From Deltaproteobacteria bacterium (lineage in GTDB: Bacteria > Desulfobacterota > Desulfobulbia > Desulfobulbales > SURF-16): a DNA stretch of 44,953 bases. The notes under the pieces are model-generated. The model saw only the letters and a list, made by a program, of their open reading frames with translations, was not told the DNA's origin and ran no database searches. Every line of letters begins with the position of its first letter. The first letter of the stretch is position 1. This document shows, in pieces, positions 1-8,427 of the stretch. The stretch covers positions 1-44,953 of the forward strand of contig JAJRUT010000126.1 of NCBI GenBank assembly GCA_024277655.1. The letters run 5' to 3'. The translations under genes were made by a program, and so were the position numbers.

Positions 1-321
1 AAGGTGAATCCACTGCCGCTTCGTGCCCAAGGGATATCCACAAGTCTAACCCCACATTTTTTACATTTAGTACGTGGGACTTTTGCAGTCAGGTAGGCAT
101 CATGCTGGAAGAAGTTTAGATGTCTCCATGTCTTTTTGACAGTATCGTGAGCTTTCAAGCCAGTCTCCTCACACTCAGGACAAGTAAAGGTACTACCACG
201 GGCAAAATGCAATACGATATCGAGTCTCTTTGACTCAAGATCAAAAAGTGATTCTTTTACCCCCCACAGGGGGCGGGGAAGCTAAACCAAGTGCCAATTC
301 GAATATGTCTGTGTCTCTCAT
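1..321 (-). pseudogene. ISL3-family transposase, N-terminal part, frameshifted and cut by the window edge
   Basis: An ATG at 321 opens MRDTDIFELALGLASP, the usual start of ISL3 transposases. The frame then fails in the C/G-rich stretch at about 261-280 and continues one frame over as VKESLFDLESKRLDIVLHFARG. The second frame carries the zinc finger CPEC...CKKC, the segment KKTWRHLNFFQHDAYLTAKVPR and VDIPWARSGSGF, and runs off the window start. Family members read roughly S-P-P-W-x-V-K at the junction. The observed bases fit a net +1 change there, for example four inserted bases. The DDE catalytic domain would lie outside the window. The gene may be dead, or the shift could be a sequencing error in the G run. 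Family assignment rests on recognised motifs. Confidence 0.75.
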
Positions 322-360
322 AATGAGATTATTACCAGCTTGGCTTATGCCTTGGCAACA

Positions 361-387
361 ATTACCCACTCAAAATAGCGAGGAACC
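361..387. repeat. Terminal inverted repeat of the ISL3-type element
   Basis: Read from outside into the element (minus strand) the end begins GGTTCCTCGCTATTTTGAGT and continues GGGTAAT. This resembles the ISL3 terminus I recall (GGCTCTTCGCTATTTCGAGT). It lies 40 bp upstream of the transposase start, as expected. The next bases, 388-395 (gtaattta), are AT-rich and would be the 8-bp target duplication. The other end of the element is outside the window, so this cannot be confirmed here. I see no gene in the remaining 396-539. Confidence 0.55.
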
Positions 388-539
388 GTAATTTAATTGA
401 ATTGATTGCCAAATCTCAGCATAAGGCAAGAGACAGGGACTGAGTGAACATCACAGTACCTTCTTAACAAAATCGACCATTATAGTGCTCAAGAAATGAT
501 TGAAGCAAAAACACCTTCTCTGGACTTGCCAAGTAGGAG

Positions 540-1313
540 CTAGATTTTGCTGATCTCACGCAGATGATCCTCTAGATGGCGCCATGAGATGATATCACGC
601 TGTAATAGGTAGTGATTATGGAATTTAAACAGAAAGGAGACCTCTTTTAGCGATTGTTTTGAGAAATGAAATCTCGACCATTTGTCTGGATCAATTTCCC
701 GGGCCTTTTCCAGGAGCTTCAAACTACCAATGGATAGGGGGATCACGTGTGGTTTTTCCCTCTGCTTGGCAAGGCATTTACGGCAGATAATGCCATTACT
801 TTCGGCAATAAAGAGGAAAGTTCCACCCTGTTGCATGGGGGTATCACACATTGTGCAGGAGGATAAGTGTAGGTGAAAACCAAGGATGGTCAGGAGATGA
901 AGTTGAAAGAGCAGAAGGGATGATAGGGGGTTATGTAGGGCAATATTGGTCAGGGTCCAGGCTGCCAGGTTATAGAGGTTACGGTCTTTATCGCCTGTCG
1001 CCCAGTTTATAAGGAGTTCGCATACCAGATTGGCGCAGAGAAATCGCTCGTAATCGTGGCTAAGGGTTGGGAAAGGGGCGAGGAGTTCCGCCTCATCAAT
1101 CCGCACTAGATCTGAATGTTTATTATCGGCAAAACGGATATGCAGTTTGGTGAACAGCTCAAGTTTACGGACAAAACGGATTTTAGAGCGTTTTGCCCCT
1201 TTGGCGATGGCGATGATCTTGCCAAAGTCCTCAGTTAGAAAGGTGATGATCTTATCTGACTCACCATAGTCAAAGATCTTTAAGACAATGGCTTCACTTT
1301 CATGGATGGCCAT
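540..1313 (-). CDS. recO: DNA repair protein RecO
   Basis: RecO helps RecR load RecA onto SSB-coated single-stranded DNA in the RecFOR pathway and anneals complementary strands. The 257-residue protein has the family's usual length. It has the N-terminal OB-fold start (ESEAIVLKIFDYGESDKIITFLTEDFGKI), a helical middle, and a zinc finger CTMC...CRKC around residues 152-180. It is the last gene of the mfd-surA-rodZ-recO run: only 15 bp separate it from the rodZ stop, so co-transcription is likely. The ATG at 1313 is the natural start because it directly precedes the conserved AIHESEAIVL segment, although its ribosome binding site is weak. Confidence 0.93.
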   Translation of the reverse strand: MAIHESEAIVLKIFDYGESDKIITFLTEDFGKIIAIAKGAKRSKIRFVRKLELFTKLHIRFADNKHSDLVRIDEAELLAPFPTLSHDYERFLCANLVCELLINWATGDKDRNLYNLAAWTLTNIALHNPLSSLLLFQLHLLTILGFHLHLSSCTMCDTPMQQGGTFLFIAESNGIICRKCLAKQREKPHVIPLSIGSLKLLEKAREIDPDKWSRFHFSKQSLKEVSFLFKFHNHYLLQRDIISWRHLEDHLREISKI

Positions 1314-1328
1314 ATTTTTTATGAACCT

Positions 1329-2381
1329 TTACCGCTTATACAGATCAGCAGGGAGGGTGATGGCAAGCGGGTCGCCATTAGACTCTGGCAGAGAAATCCT
1401 CTGGCCATTGAGTGTGACCCTTACATTCTCCGCCTTTTCCACCTGCATGGAGATTGTTTTGTCGGCACTCCAGGTGGATTCTTCGCCCTGGGAGAAGATA
1501 TATTTAGCCGGGGAGGATTCGTCCTGACTGATTGAAATGCGAGTCCGGGCCAAAAAAGAAATATGTAAATCCAGGGGCAGGACCAGCGATGGCGAAATCT
1601 CATCAATATCCTCGGGGATAATCTCGATGATCTCCTCCTCGCTCTGCCTGAGGCTTGCGATGGCTGTGGAGTTTTTAGAGATGTCCTGCGGAGTTGCTAT
1701 GGCCTGTTTTTTGGGGGGCGTACTTACTTTTGCAACCGGAACAACAGAGGATCTACTGGCGAGGATTATCTCGTCATCGGTTTCCCTGGCAATTTTTCCA
1801 GCCGAAGTAGGTGAAATAAGGGGTAGGGCTACCTGCTCTTCAGTTATCTCAATCCTTGAGATGGTAACAGGCGGGTTCTTTTGCAGAATAACTGGAGGCA
1901 GTGTTTGCATTTCCCTGATGCTATTTAGGGATAGATCCTGGTTGCTTGGCTCATTGGCATTGAAAAAGAAGAAAGCCAGGCCAAGAAACAGGCAGATTGT
2001 TATGAGAATAAGATAAAACTGACCAGATAGGTAGAAGGGGGATATTTGCGCCATGGATTCTTCATGGAGCATTTCAGGTGTTTCAGCGTGTTCAGGATCA
2101 ATATCCCATTCCTTCTGGAACCGTTTAAGGACATGGTTTTGGTTAAGACCGAGATAACCGCTGTAAATTTTCACAAACCCCTTGGCGAACACGGCAACGG
2201 GTAGCTGTGTTTTGTCACCGCTTTCAAGGGCAACAAGGGCTTCCTTGGGAATCTTGGTGGCAATTGCAATTTCCTGGAGAGAGAGCTTTTTCTTCTGCCG
2301 CTCTCTTTGCAGGTAGTTCCCCAATGATAGTGAAGGTTCTGTATCCTTTGGGGGTGCCACTTTACCGGGAGTTTTTGTCAT
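1329..2381 (-). CDS. rodZ: RodZ-like cytoskeletal helix-turn-helix membrane protein
   Basis: RodZ links the MreB cytoskeleton to the cell-wall elongation machinery. This 350-residue protein has the family layout. A cytoplasmic Xre-like helix-turn-helix comes first (about 20-90: GNYLQRERQKKKLSLQEIA, then KGFVKIYSGYLGL). A single transmembrane helix follows at about 118-138 ([19 protein letters not shown]). After a low-complexity Pro/Ser/Thr-rich periplasmic linker there is a C-terminal beta-rich DUF4115-type domain (about 268-350, including ESTWSADKTISMQVEKAENVRVTLNG). It sits between surA and recO. Upstream lies a 218-bp gap without a gene. The domain order makes this confident; the role in cell shape is from family knowledge. 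Confidence 0.85.
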   Translation of the reverse strand: MTKTPGKVAPPKDTEPSLSLGNYLQRERQKKKLSLQEIAIATKIPKEALVALESGDKTQLPVAVFAKGFVKIYSGYLGLNQNHVLKRFQKEWDIDPEHAETPEMLHEESMAQISPFYLSGQFYLILITICLFLGLAFFFFNANEPSNQDLSLNSIREMQTLPPVILQKNPPVTISRIEITEEQVALPLISPTSAGKIARETDDEIILASRSSVVPVAKVSTPPKKQAIATPQDISKNSTAIASLRQSEEEIIEIIPEDIDEISPSLVLPLDLHISFLARTRISISQDESSPAKYIFSQGEESTWSADKTISMQVEKAENVRVTLNGQRISLPESNGDPLAITLPADLYKR

Positions 2382-2599
2382 GGTTATTCCTAAACTTTAG
2401 GATATCTTGAAAAAATCTTTCTTGAAGACAGCCTTTGATTGGTTCAAACTTCAGAAACACGGCAGATATACTTATGACCTTATTGGTGTTTTAGGTCATG
2501 CCCCTGTAAAGCATATCGTTATTCTTTGTTTTTTCTTAAATGTCTAGTTTTTTAAGATTCCTGTAAACTAGAGATACCGTGACTGCTCTTTTACTTTTT
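2382..2599. other. Gap between surA and rodZ with two short inverted repeats
   Basis: No gene is visible. There are two 7-bp dyads: ATGACCT (2474-2480) with AGGTCAT (2493-2499), and CTAGTTT (2544-2550) with AAACTAG (2565-2571). Neither is followed on the minus strand by a T run, so they do not look like intrinsic terminators. They may be operators, remnants of a small element, or chance. Confidence 0.3.
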
Positions 2600-3571
2600 T
2601 TATAGTTGCTCTTTGATGTAGGCATGTTCCCTAAGTTGCACAACCCATCTATCAAACTTTTCCTTTAACTCTTGTTCCCTTAGGATGGCGACAATATCAT
2701 CACGCACCATATTCAAGGGTGCCTGGGTTATAGTATTACCTGATCTGGTTGATAAAATTTTAAAAAATTGGAAGCCTGAGCTTGTTTCTATGATCTCAGA
2801 AATTTGTCCAGGTCGAACTCCAGATAACCCTTGGCGCATTTCGGTGGAAAGTTCGTTTTCCATGAAAACGCCAATGTCGCCACCGTCAGTGGCAGAGGGT
2901 AGGTCTGAATAGCCTTTTGCTATTTCCTGAAAGTTTTCACCCGCAAGAACCATACTTCGCAATTGCTTGGCCCGCCTCTTGGCATCAAGTCTTACATCGG
3001 TGCCATCACTCTTTGCAAAAAGACAACCAATCTGGAGAATATGAATGCCGTCAGCAGTTGAGTCCTGGGCGTATTGTTTGAGGTAGTACAGCTCAATTTG
3101 GGCGTCACTGATAACAATTTTGGAGCGCACCTCGCGGTTTAAAAGACGCTGGCGGGTGATTTGACTTTTTAAATTTAACCTATAAAGCTCAGGGGTGAGT
3201 CCTGCCTGCTTAAGCTTTTGGGCAAAGGATTCCTCATCAAGATTACTCTGCTCAAGTATACGGAAATACTGCATATCAACTTCTTCGTTGGATATATGGA
3301 TCCCCCGTTTATCGGCTCTTTGCTCGATGAGTAGCCGGTCAATCATGCTGGTGAGCAGTTGCTGGCGCAACTGGGTCATGGCCTCGGCCCGCTGGTCTAT
3401 GGGCACCTGCTGGCGAATTTTCAGAAGGTGTAAAGCACCTTCTGAATTGAGTTCAGACAGGGTGATAAGGTCTTCGTTAACAACAGCGACAACACGATCA
3501 ACAATCTCGGCGTGGAGTTGGGTGGGTAGAAAAACAAGGCAGAAAAATAGGAGTTTGCAGGATGTTGTCAT
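2600..3571 (-). CDS. surA: SurA-like periplasmic peptidyl-prolyl isomerase/chaperone
   Basis: SurA-type chaperones escort unfolded outer-membrane proteins across the periplasm to the BAM complex. The 323-residue protein begins with a cleavable signal peptide (MTTSCKLLFFCLVFLPTQLHAE). It continues with the SurA N-terminal chaperone domain (IVDRVVAVVNEDLITLSEL; about 23-165). A single parvulin domain follows at about 170-280 (AKRRAKQL, FQEIAKGYSDLPSATDGGDIGVF, GQISEIIETSSGFQFFKI), and a C-terminal helix returns to the chaperone fold. E. coli SurA has two parvulin domains; one is common in other phyla. It starts 76 bp after mfd and precedes rodZ. The nearby bamA and lolCD genes fit a shared role in envelope assembly. 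Confidence 0.87.
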   Translation of the reverse strand: MTTSCKLLFFCLVFLPTQLHAEIVDRVVAVVNEDLITLSELNSEGALHLLKIRQQVPIDQRAEAMTQLRQQLLTSMIDRLLIEQRADKRGIHISNEEVDMQYFRILEQSNLDEESFAQKLKQAGLTPELYRLNLKSQITRQRLLNREVRSKIVISDAQIELYYLKQYAQDSTADGIHILQIGCLFAKSDGTDVRLDAKRRAKQLRSMVLAGENFQEIAKGYSDLPSATDGGDIGVFMENELSTEMRQGLSGVRPGQISEIIETSSGFQFFKILSTRSGNTITQAPLNMVRDDIVAILREQELKEKFDRWVVQLREHAYIKEQL

Positions 3572-3646
3572 GGCGTATAATTTCTTTGGGTTGACTGCTC
3601 AATTATTACGTTATGATAATGAGTTACATTTACATATATCACTGAC

Positions 3647-6600
3647 TTACAACTGCCGCAATAGATTTTTAGCCCCAGTAAATATCGCCTCGCTATCCTT
3701 GGTGGAGGTGGTGACGATGAGGCGGTTGTCAGGGGTGATACGAATTTGACCCTTTGAGGAGCGAACAATGATAAGTATTTGTTCCGGCGTAACTCTTGTG
3801 TCCTCCATAAAACTAAAGGCCAAGGTGCCGGGCCCCTGATCCAATTTACTGATGTGAAATGGGCGCATAAGTATCTTTAACTCTATGATCTGTAAGAGAT
3901 TTTCTACTTCTTCAGGCAAAAGACCATAACGATCGCGCAATTCGTCCCGTTGTTCGGCAAGTTCCTTGTTTTCTTTGATTACTGATATTCTGCGGTAGGC
4001 GATATAGCGTTGCTCCGGGTTGAAAATATAGGATGCCGGAATGCGGGCTGAAAGCTGGAGGTTTATTTCAGGATCATAGTCAGGTGTCTGGGGTTCACTG
4101 CCATTTTCACCGTGGCGTTTAAGATCTTCCACTGTGCGTTGAAGAAGATCAAGATATAGATCATAGCCAACGGCGGCAATATTGCCGGATTGAGATTCGC
4201 CGAGGATATTACCACCACCCCGAATTTGCAGATCACTCATGGCAAGTTTGAAACCGCCGCCAAGCTGGTTGTAATCCATTAAGGCTCGCAGTCGTTGTTT
4301 GGCGTCCTTTGAGAGCCCTTCTAGGGTGGGAACCAGAAGGTAGGCATATGCCTGTCTGGCAGAGCGCCCGACCCGGCCGCGTAGCTGATAGATCCCCGCA
4401 AGTCCCAGGCGGTCTGCTCGGGTAATGATGATGGTATTGGCGTTGGGGATATCAAGACCTGACTCAATGATTGTCGTACACACCAGAATATCCACCTTAT
4501 GGTTGACGAAGGCCACCATTTTTTCTTCAAGAATTTTAACGGCCATCTGACCGTGGCCCACAGCAATCCTGGCCTCGGGGACAAGTTTTTGAATTCTGGA
4601 TGCGACTTCGTTGATAGTCCGAACACGGTTATGGACAATAAAGATTTGTCCTCCCCGCTGCATTTCCTTGGTGATGGCTTCTTTAATCACCAGATCGTCC
4701 TGCTTTGCCACAAAGGTCTTAACGGTACGCCTATGCTCAGGTGGTGAACTGATGACGGATAGATCTCTGACACCAAGGAGTGAGAGTTGCAGAGTCCTGG
4801 GGATAGGGGTAGCTGTAAGGGTGAGGACATCAATATTTTGTTTTAACTTCTTTAGTTTTTCTTTATGGGCAACCCCAAAGCGATGCTCTTCGTCAATAAT
4901 TAAAAAACCCAACTTGCTAAACTGAACATCCTTGGATAACAAACGGTGGGTGCCGATAAGGATATCAATCCTGCCATTACCAATATCGGTTATAATTTCC
5001 TTCTGCTCTTTGGTGGAACGAAAGCGATTAAGTGACTCGATACGTACCGGGAAACCAGCCAACCGTTCTCTAAAGGAATCGGCATGCTGTTCGGCAAGGA
5101 CTGTGGTGGGGACTAATATTGCGACCTGAAAGCCATCTTCAACCACCTTGAAGGCAGCCCTTATGGCCACCTCTGTCTTGCCATAGCCAACATCACCGCA
5201 GACCAGTCTATCCATGGTTCGTTCGGATGTTAGATCGTCCAGGCAATCGTTAATAGCCGTTATTTGGCCCGGGGTCTCATCGTAGGGGAAGGATTCTTCA
5301 AGTTCATGGTACAATTCACCCGGAGGATCAAAGCGGTATCCCGTTGCGATCTTTCTTTTGGCATAGAGCTTTAATAGGTACTGGGCCACCTTCCAGACCG
5401 CCTCCTGCACCTTTGACTTGGTCTTCGCCCAGGATTTGCCACCGAGTGAGTCAATCTTTGGTTTCTTGTCAGACAACCCCTTGTACTTGCTAACCGTGTT
5501 CATCCGATCAACTGGAACGTAGAGTTTATCCTTGTCCTTGAAATTGATCTGCAGAAAATCATTGGTGATGGTGCCAAGTTTTATGGTGGTGATTCCTTGA
5601 TAAGAGCCAATACCATGGGTTGCATGTACTACAAGGTTGTCTAGTTCAAGTTGTTCAAAACTGACGGCCTCGCCGGCATGTGGATGTTTTTGCGCTTTTT
5701 TGCGGCCAATTCTTTTTTCTCCGAACAGTTCACTTTCAGAAAAGATATGGAATTGTTCACTTGCGAGATTAAAGCCGGTTGATAAGGGGCCAACTATAAG
5801 TCCGACCTGGCCCTGTTTTAGATCTTCTCTTTTCAGTGGAGCCGGAAGGATGGATGGTTCCATGCCATGTTGACTGAGAAGCTCATGGAGTTGTCGCAGG
5901 TGTTTTTCTGAGCGGCAACTCAGGCAAACCAGATCGTTCTGTTCCAGTAGGGTCGTGAGGTGTGCTGTCAAGGGGCCGAGTAAGCCATGTTTCTTGCGGC
6001 CGAGATCAAGCTCTTGCTTAAGAAGGATGTGGTTGCCACATGCAAGATCAATAGCCTTGCTGTCAGGGCCTGAAAAGTCACTGAAAATGATCTGTTTTAA
6101 TTTGCTAAATTCAGCCCTGACCTCTTTTTCCGTTAAGAAGAGATGCGTTGGAGGGAGGGCCGGGGTTGCGGTTTGCTTGGCCTGGAAATAATTGGCCTCG
6201 ATCCGTTCCCAGGTGATTTGGATGGTTTGCTGTTGACTGAGATTATCTGCTGAAATAACAAGGCTGTCTGGTCTGATGGACTTAAAGAGTGTCGCCATTT
6301 CCGGGTAAAATATTGGGGCAAAGGATTCGATCCCTGGAAAATGGATACGGCTGGCGATAAATTCCTGAAGTTTTTTACTTTTTTCATGATCCCAATGCAG
6401 TTTTTCCGCCATTTGGGCAAGGGTTGCGATTATTTTGTTCTGGTCACCTTTTTTTGCAGGGTGAAGGATGTCGGCAACCGGCAGGATAACGGTTTCACTA
6501 ATGTCTTTAATGGATCTCTGGCTGATCGGGTCAAAGTAGCGTAGGGATTCAAGGGTGTCGCCAAAGAAATCAAGCCTTAAGGGGGCATCGGTGATACTGC

Positions 6601-7141
6601 CATCTGGCATGGGGACAGGTGGGGGATAGATATCAATAATACCGCCCCGGACGGTAAATTCGCCACTGCTTTGCACTAGCGAAACTTGCTCATAACCACT
6701 GGCAATCAGGGTTGTTATAAGTTCTTCACGGTCAACCTCTTCACTTACTTCAAGAAGCTCGGCAAGGTTATCTAAATGGGCCAGGGGTGGGGTTTTTCGT
6801 AACAGGGTTTCAGCTGATACCACCATGATATAGGAGGATAGATTTCCCATTTGAAACAGGGTGGCAAGTCTTGCGGCAATGGTTGTTCCATCCGGACTGA
6901 GGGGCATGTATGGCGCAATGTCGTAGGCTGGGAAGCTTAAGATTGTGGCCTTGCTAAAGAGGCGCAGGTCACGATCCATAATCTGTAGGGCTTCTTCATT
7001 TGCGGTGACGACAATGACAGGTTTTTGGGTTTGCATCTCACAGCGGGCTGCATAAAGAGCAATTGCACTGGGCCTGAGACCTGTGGCTTGGAGGCTGTTT
7101 GCGGGGGTGATTGTGGTTAGTTTAGCTAGAAGTTGTTTCAT
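3647..7141 (-). CDS. mfd: Transcription-repair coupling factor Mfd
   Basis: Mfd is a DNA translocase that pushes stalled RNA polymerase off lesions and recruits UvrA. The protein has the full family architecture: an N-terminal UvrB-like region, the CarD-like RNA-polymerase-interacting domain (FEQLELDNLVVHATHGIGSYQGI), and a RecG-like motor. Walker A is GDVGYGKTE near residue 650 and the DEEH box (LIIDEEHRFGV) near 750. Motif VI is QLRGRVGRS, followed by the TRCF C-terminal domain. I chose the ATG at 7141 (MKQLLAKLT, 1164 residues). A TTG at 7162 would add seven residues; neither start has a good ribosome binding site. It is the first gene of the mfd-surA-rodZ-recO run, with bamA 92 bp or more upstream. 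Confidence 0.96.
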   Translation of the reverse strand: MKQLLAKLTTITPANSLQATGLRPSAIALYAARCEMQTQKPVIVVTANEEALQIMDRDLRLFSKATILSFPAYDIAPYMPLSPDGTTIAARLATLFQMGNLSSYIMVVSAETLLRKTPPLAHLDNLAELLEVSEEVDREELITTLIASGYEQVSLVQSSGEFTVRGGIIDIYPPPVPMPDGSITDAPLRLDFFGDTLESLRYFDPISQRSIKDISETVILPVADILHPAKKGDQNKIIATLAQMAEKLHWDHEKSKKLQEFIASRIHFPGIESFAPIFYPEMATLFKSIRPDSLVISADNLSQQQTIQITWERIEANYFQAKQTATPALPPTHLFLTEKEVRAEFSKLKQIIFSDFSGPDSKAIDLACGNHILLKQELDLGRKKHGLLGPLTAHLTTLLEQNDLVCLSCRSEKHLRQLHELLSQHGMEPSILPAPLKREDLKQGQVGLIVGPLSTGFNLASEQFHIFSESELFGEKRIGRKKAQKHPHAGEAVSFEQLELDNLVVHATHGIGSYQGITTIKLGTITNDFLQINFKDKDKLYVPVDRMNTVSKYKGLSDKKPKIDSLGGKSWAKTKSKVQEAVWKVAQYLLKLYAKRKIATGYRFDPPGELYHELEESFPYDETPGQITAINDCLDDLTSERTMDRLVCGDVGYGKTEVAIRAAFKVVEDGFQVAILVPTTVLAEQHADSFRERLAGFPVRIESLNRFRSTKEQKEIITDIGNGRIDILIGTHRLLSKDVQFSKLGFLIIDEEHRFGVAHKEKLKKLKQNIDVLTLTATPIPRTLQLSLLGVRDLSVISSPPEHRRTVKTFVAKQDDLVIKEAITKEMQRGGQIFIVHNRVRTINEVASRIQKLVPEARIAVGHGQMAVKILEEKMVAFVNHKVDILVCTTIIESGLDIPNANTIIITRADRLGLAGIYQLRGRVGRSARQAYAYLLVPTLEGLSKDAKQRLRALMDYNQLGGGFKLAMSDLQIRGGGNILGESQSGNIAAVGYDLYLDLLQRTVEDLKRHGENGSEPQTPDYDPEINLQLSARIPASYIFNPEQRYIAYRRISVIKENKELAEQRDELRDRYGLLPEEVENLLQIIELKILMRPFHISKLDQGPGTLAFSFMEDTRVTPEQILIIVRSSKGQIRITPDNRLIVTTSTKDSEAIFTGAKNLLRQL

Positions 7142-7254
7142 AATAATGGCTGAAAACGACAAAAGCCATAACAGAATTTCCGCTATGGCGAGTCGGGTGA
7201 ATGGGCTAAATTCTTATGGTCTGTTGTGTACCGGTTAACTGTTGCAGGTATGGT

Positions 7255-8427
7255 TTAAAAATTACCGCCCATGGAAAAGTCCCAAACAGATGAGTCTTCA
7301 TCCGGGCCGGGGTCCAGGTTCTTGCCCCACTCAAGTCTCAGTGGCCCCATGGGGGAGAGCCAGCGGAAACCAAAACCGGCTCCCATGGATATCTCATCAA
7401 ATTCGAAATTCTCAAAGCCGATATCAGATGGCTCATCGAGTCCGCCCCAGACATTACCGGCATCAAAAAAGACAACTCCTGATAGCCCTGCATCTTTAAG
7501 GAGGGGAAAGAGGAATTCGACATTCTGGTAGGCCATTCTTGTGCCACCATACCGATCGTATGTCTTGTCATCAATAAGACTTATCTTGCCATTTTCAAAA
7601 CCGCGGACGGTGTTAAGGCCACCAAGGTAAAACCGTTCAAAAACAGGTAGGGCATCGGTCTTGTCTTCCTGGACGTATCCCCCGGCAAGTTTATAATGGA
7701 AAATAAGCTCTTTCCATACTGGGAAATACCAACTGGTGGAGGCCTCGTATTTGCTGAAGGCCGCATCGCCACTTAGGAAACCACGAGCTTTTTTGGTGGA
7801 TACCACGTGGCGATACCCCTTTGAGGGATTGAAGCTACGATTACGGGTATCTTTGGCCAAGCCAAAGGAGAAGAAGTGGGTGAGCTCGATGGACTGTGAT
7901 TTCCAGATAACATCAGCCGTTTCGCCCTGATCAATATCACTCAGTTCAGAGTTGTCACGGCCGGCACTGAAAAATGAGCGCCAGCCCCACCAGATGGGGT
8001 AGCCAAAGCGAATGGTTGCTCCGGTGGATGACTTGGTATAGTCATCATACTCATGTTTCCAGCTATAAATATCAAAGCCAAACAGCAGTTTTGAGTCGTT
8101 GAGGTGGGGCTCGGTGAATTTCAGGCTGTAGCGGGTGTTGGTGCCGCCAATATTGGCCTGCAAAGCCAAATGCTGCCCCCGGCCAAGAAAGTTGTTCTGG
8201 CTCACCTCAGCCATAAACATAAGACTGTCCACAGAGGAATAGCCGGCACCGATTGAAAAGGTTCCGGTTGATTTCTCCTTCACCTCAACCAGGATGTCCA
8301 TGGTGTCATCTTCATCCGTGGGTTCAGGAGTGATGGACACATCCTCAAAGAAGCTAAGACGTTTAAGACGTGCGGTTGATTTTTTTATGGCGGTAGCATC
8401 ATAGATATTGGTTTCGTCAAGGGTCAT
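7255..8427 (-). CDS. bamA: BamA C-terminal part: end of POTRA5 and the outer-membrane beta-barrel
   Basis: This 390-codon frame is the direct in-frame continuation of the upstream BamA segment, separated from it only by one TAA codon (8428-8430). It holds the second half of POTRA5 (IYDATAIKKSTARLKRLSFFEDV), then the 16-strand barrel of the Omp85 family. The loop-6 motif VRGFE and a terminal Phe (DFSMGGNF), the usual insertion signal, are present. Translated alone from the ATG that follows the stop it would lack a signal peptide and four and a half POTRA domains. It could not then reach the periplasm as BamA. It works only if the stop is an assembly error or is read through. Both parts together make about 894 residues, a normal BamA length. 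Confidence 0.85.
   Translation of the reverse strand: MTLDETNIYDATAIKKSTARLKRLSFFEDVSITPEPTDEDDTMDILVEVKEKSTGTFSIGAGYSSVDSLMFMAEVSQNNFLGRGQHLALQANIGGTNTRYSLKFTEPHLNDSKLLFGFDIYSWKHEYDDYTKSSTGATIRFGYPIWWGWRSFFSAGRDNSELSDIDQGETADVIWKSQSIELTHFFSFGLAKDTRNRSFNPSKGYRHVVSTKKARGFLSGDAAFSKYEASTSWYFPVWKELIFHYKLAGGYVQEDKTDALPVFERFYLGGLNTVRGFENGKISLIDDKTYDRYGGTRMAYQNVEFLFPLLKDAGLSGVVFFDAGNVWGGLDEPSDIGFENFEFDEISMGAGFGFRWLSPMGPLRLEWGKNLDPGPDEDSSVWDFSMGGNF

Noticed and set aside
7142..7162. TTG start for mfd at 7162
   Set aside because: It adds seven residues unlike the family start and has no better ribosome binding site than the ATG at 7141.
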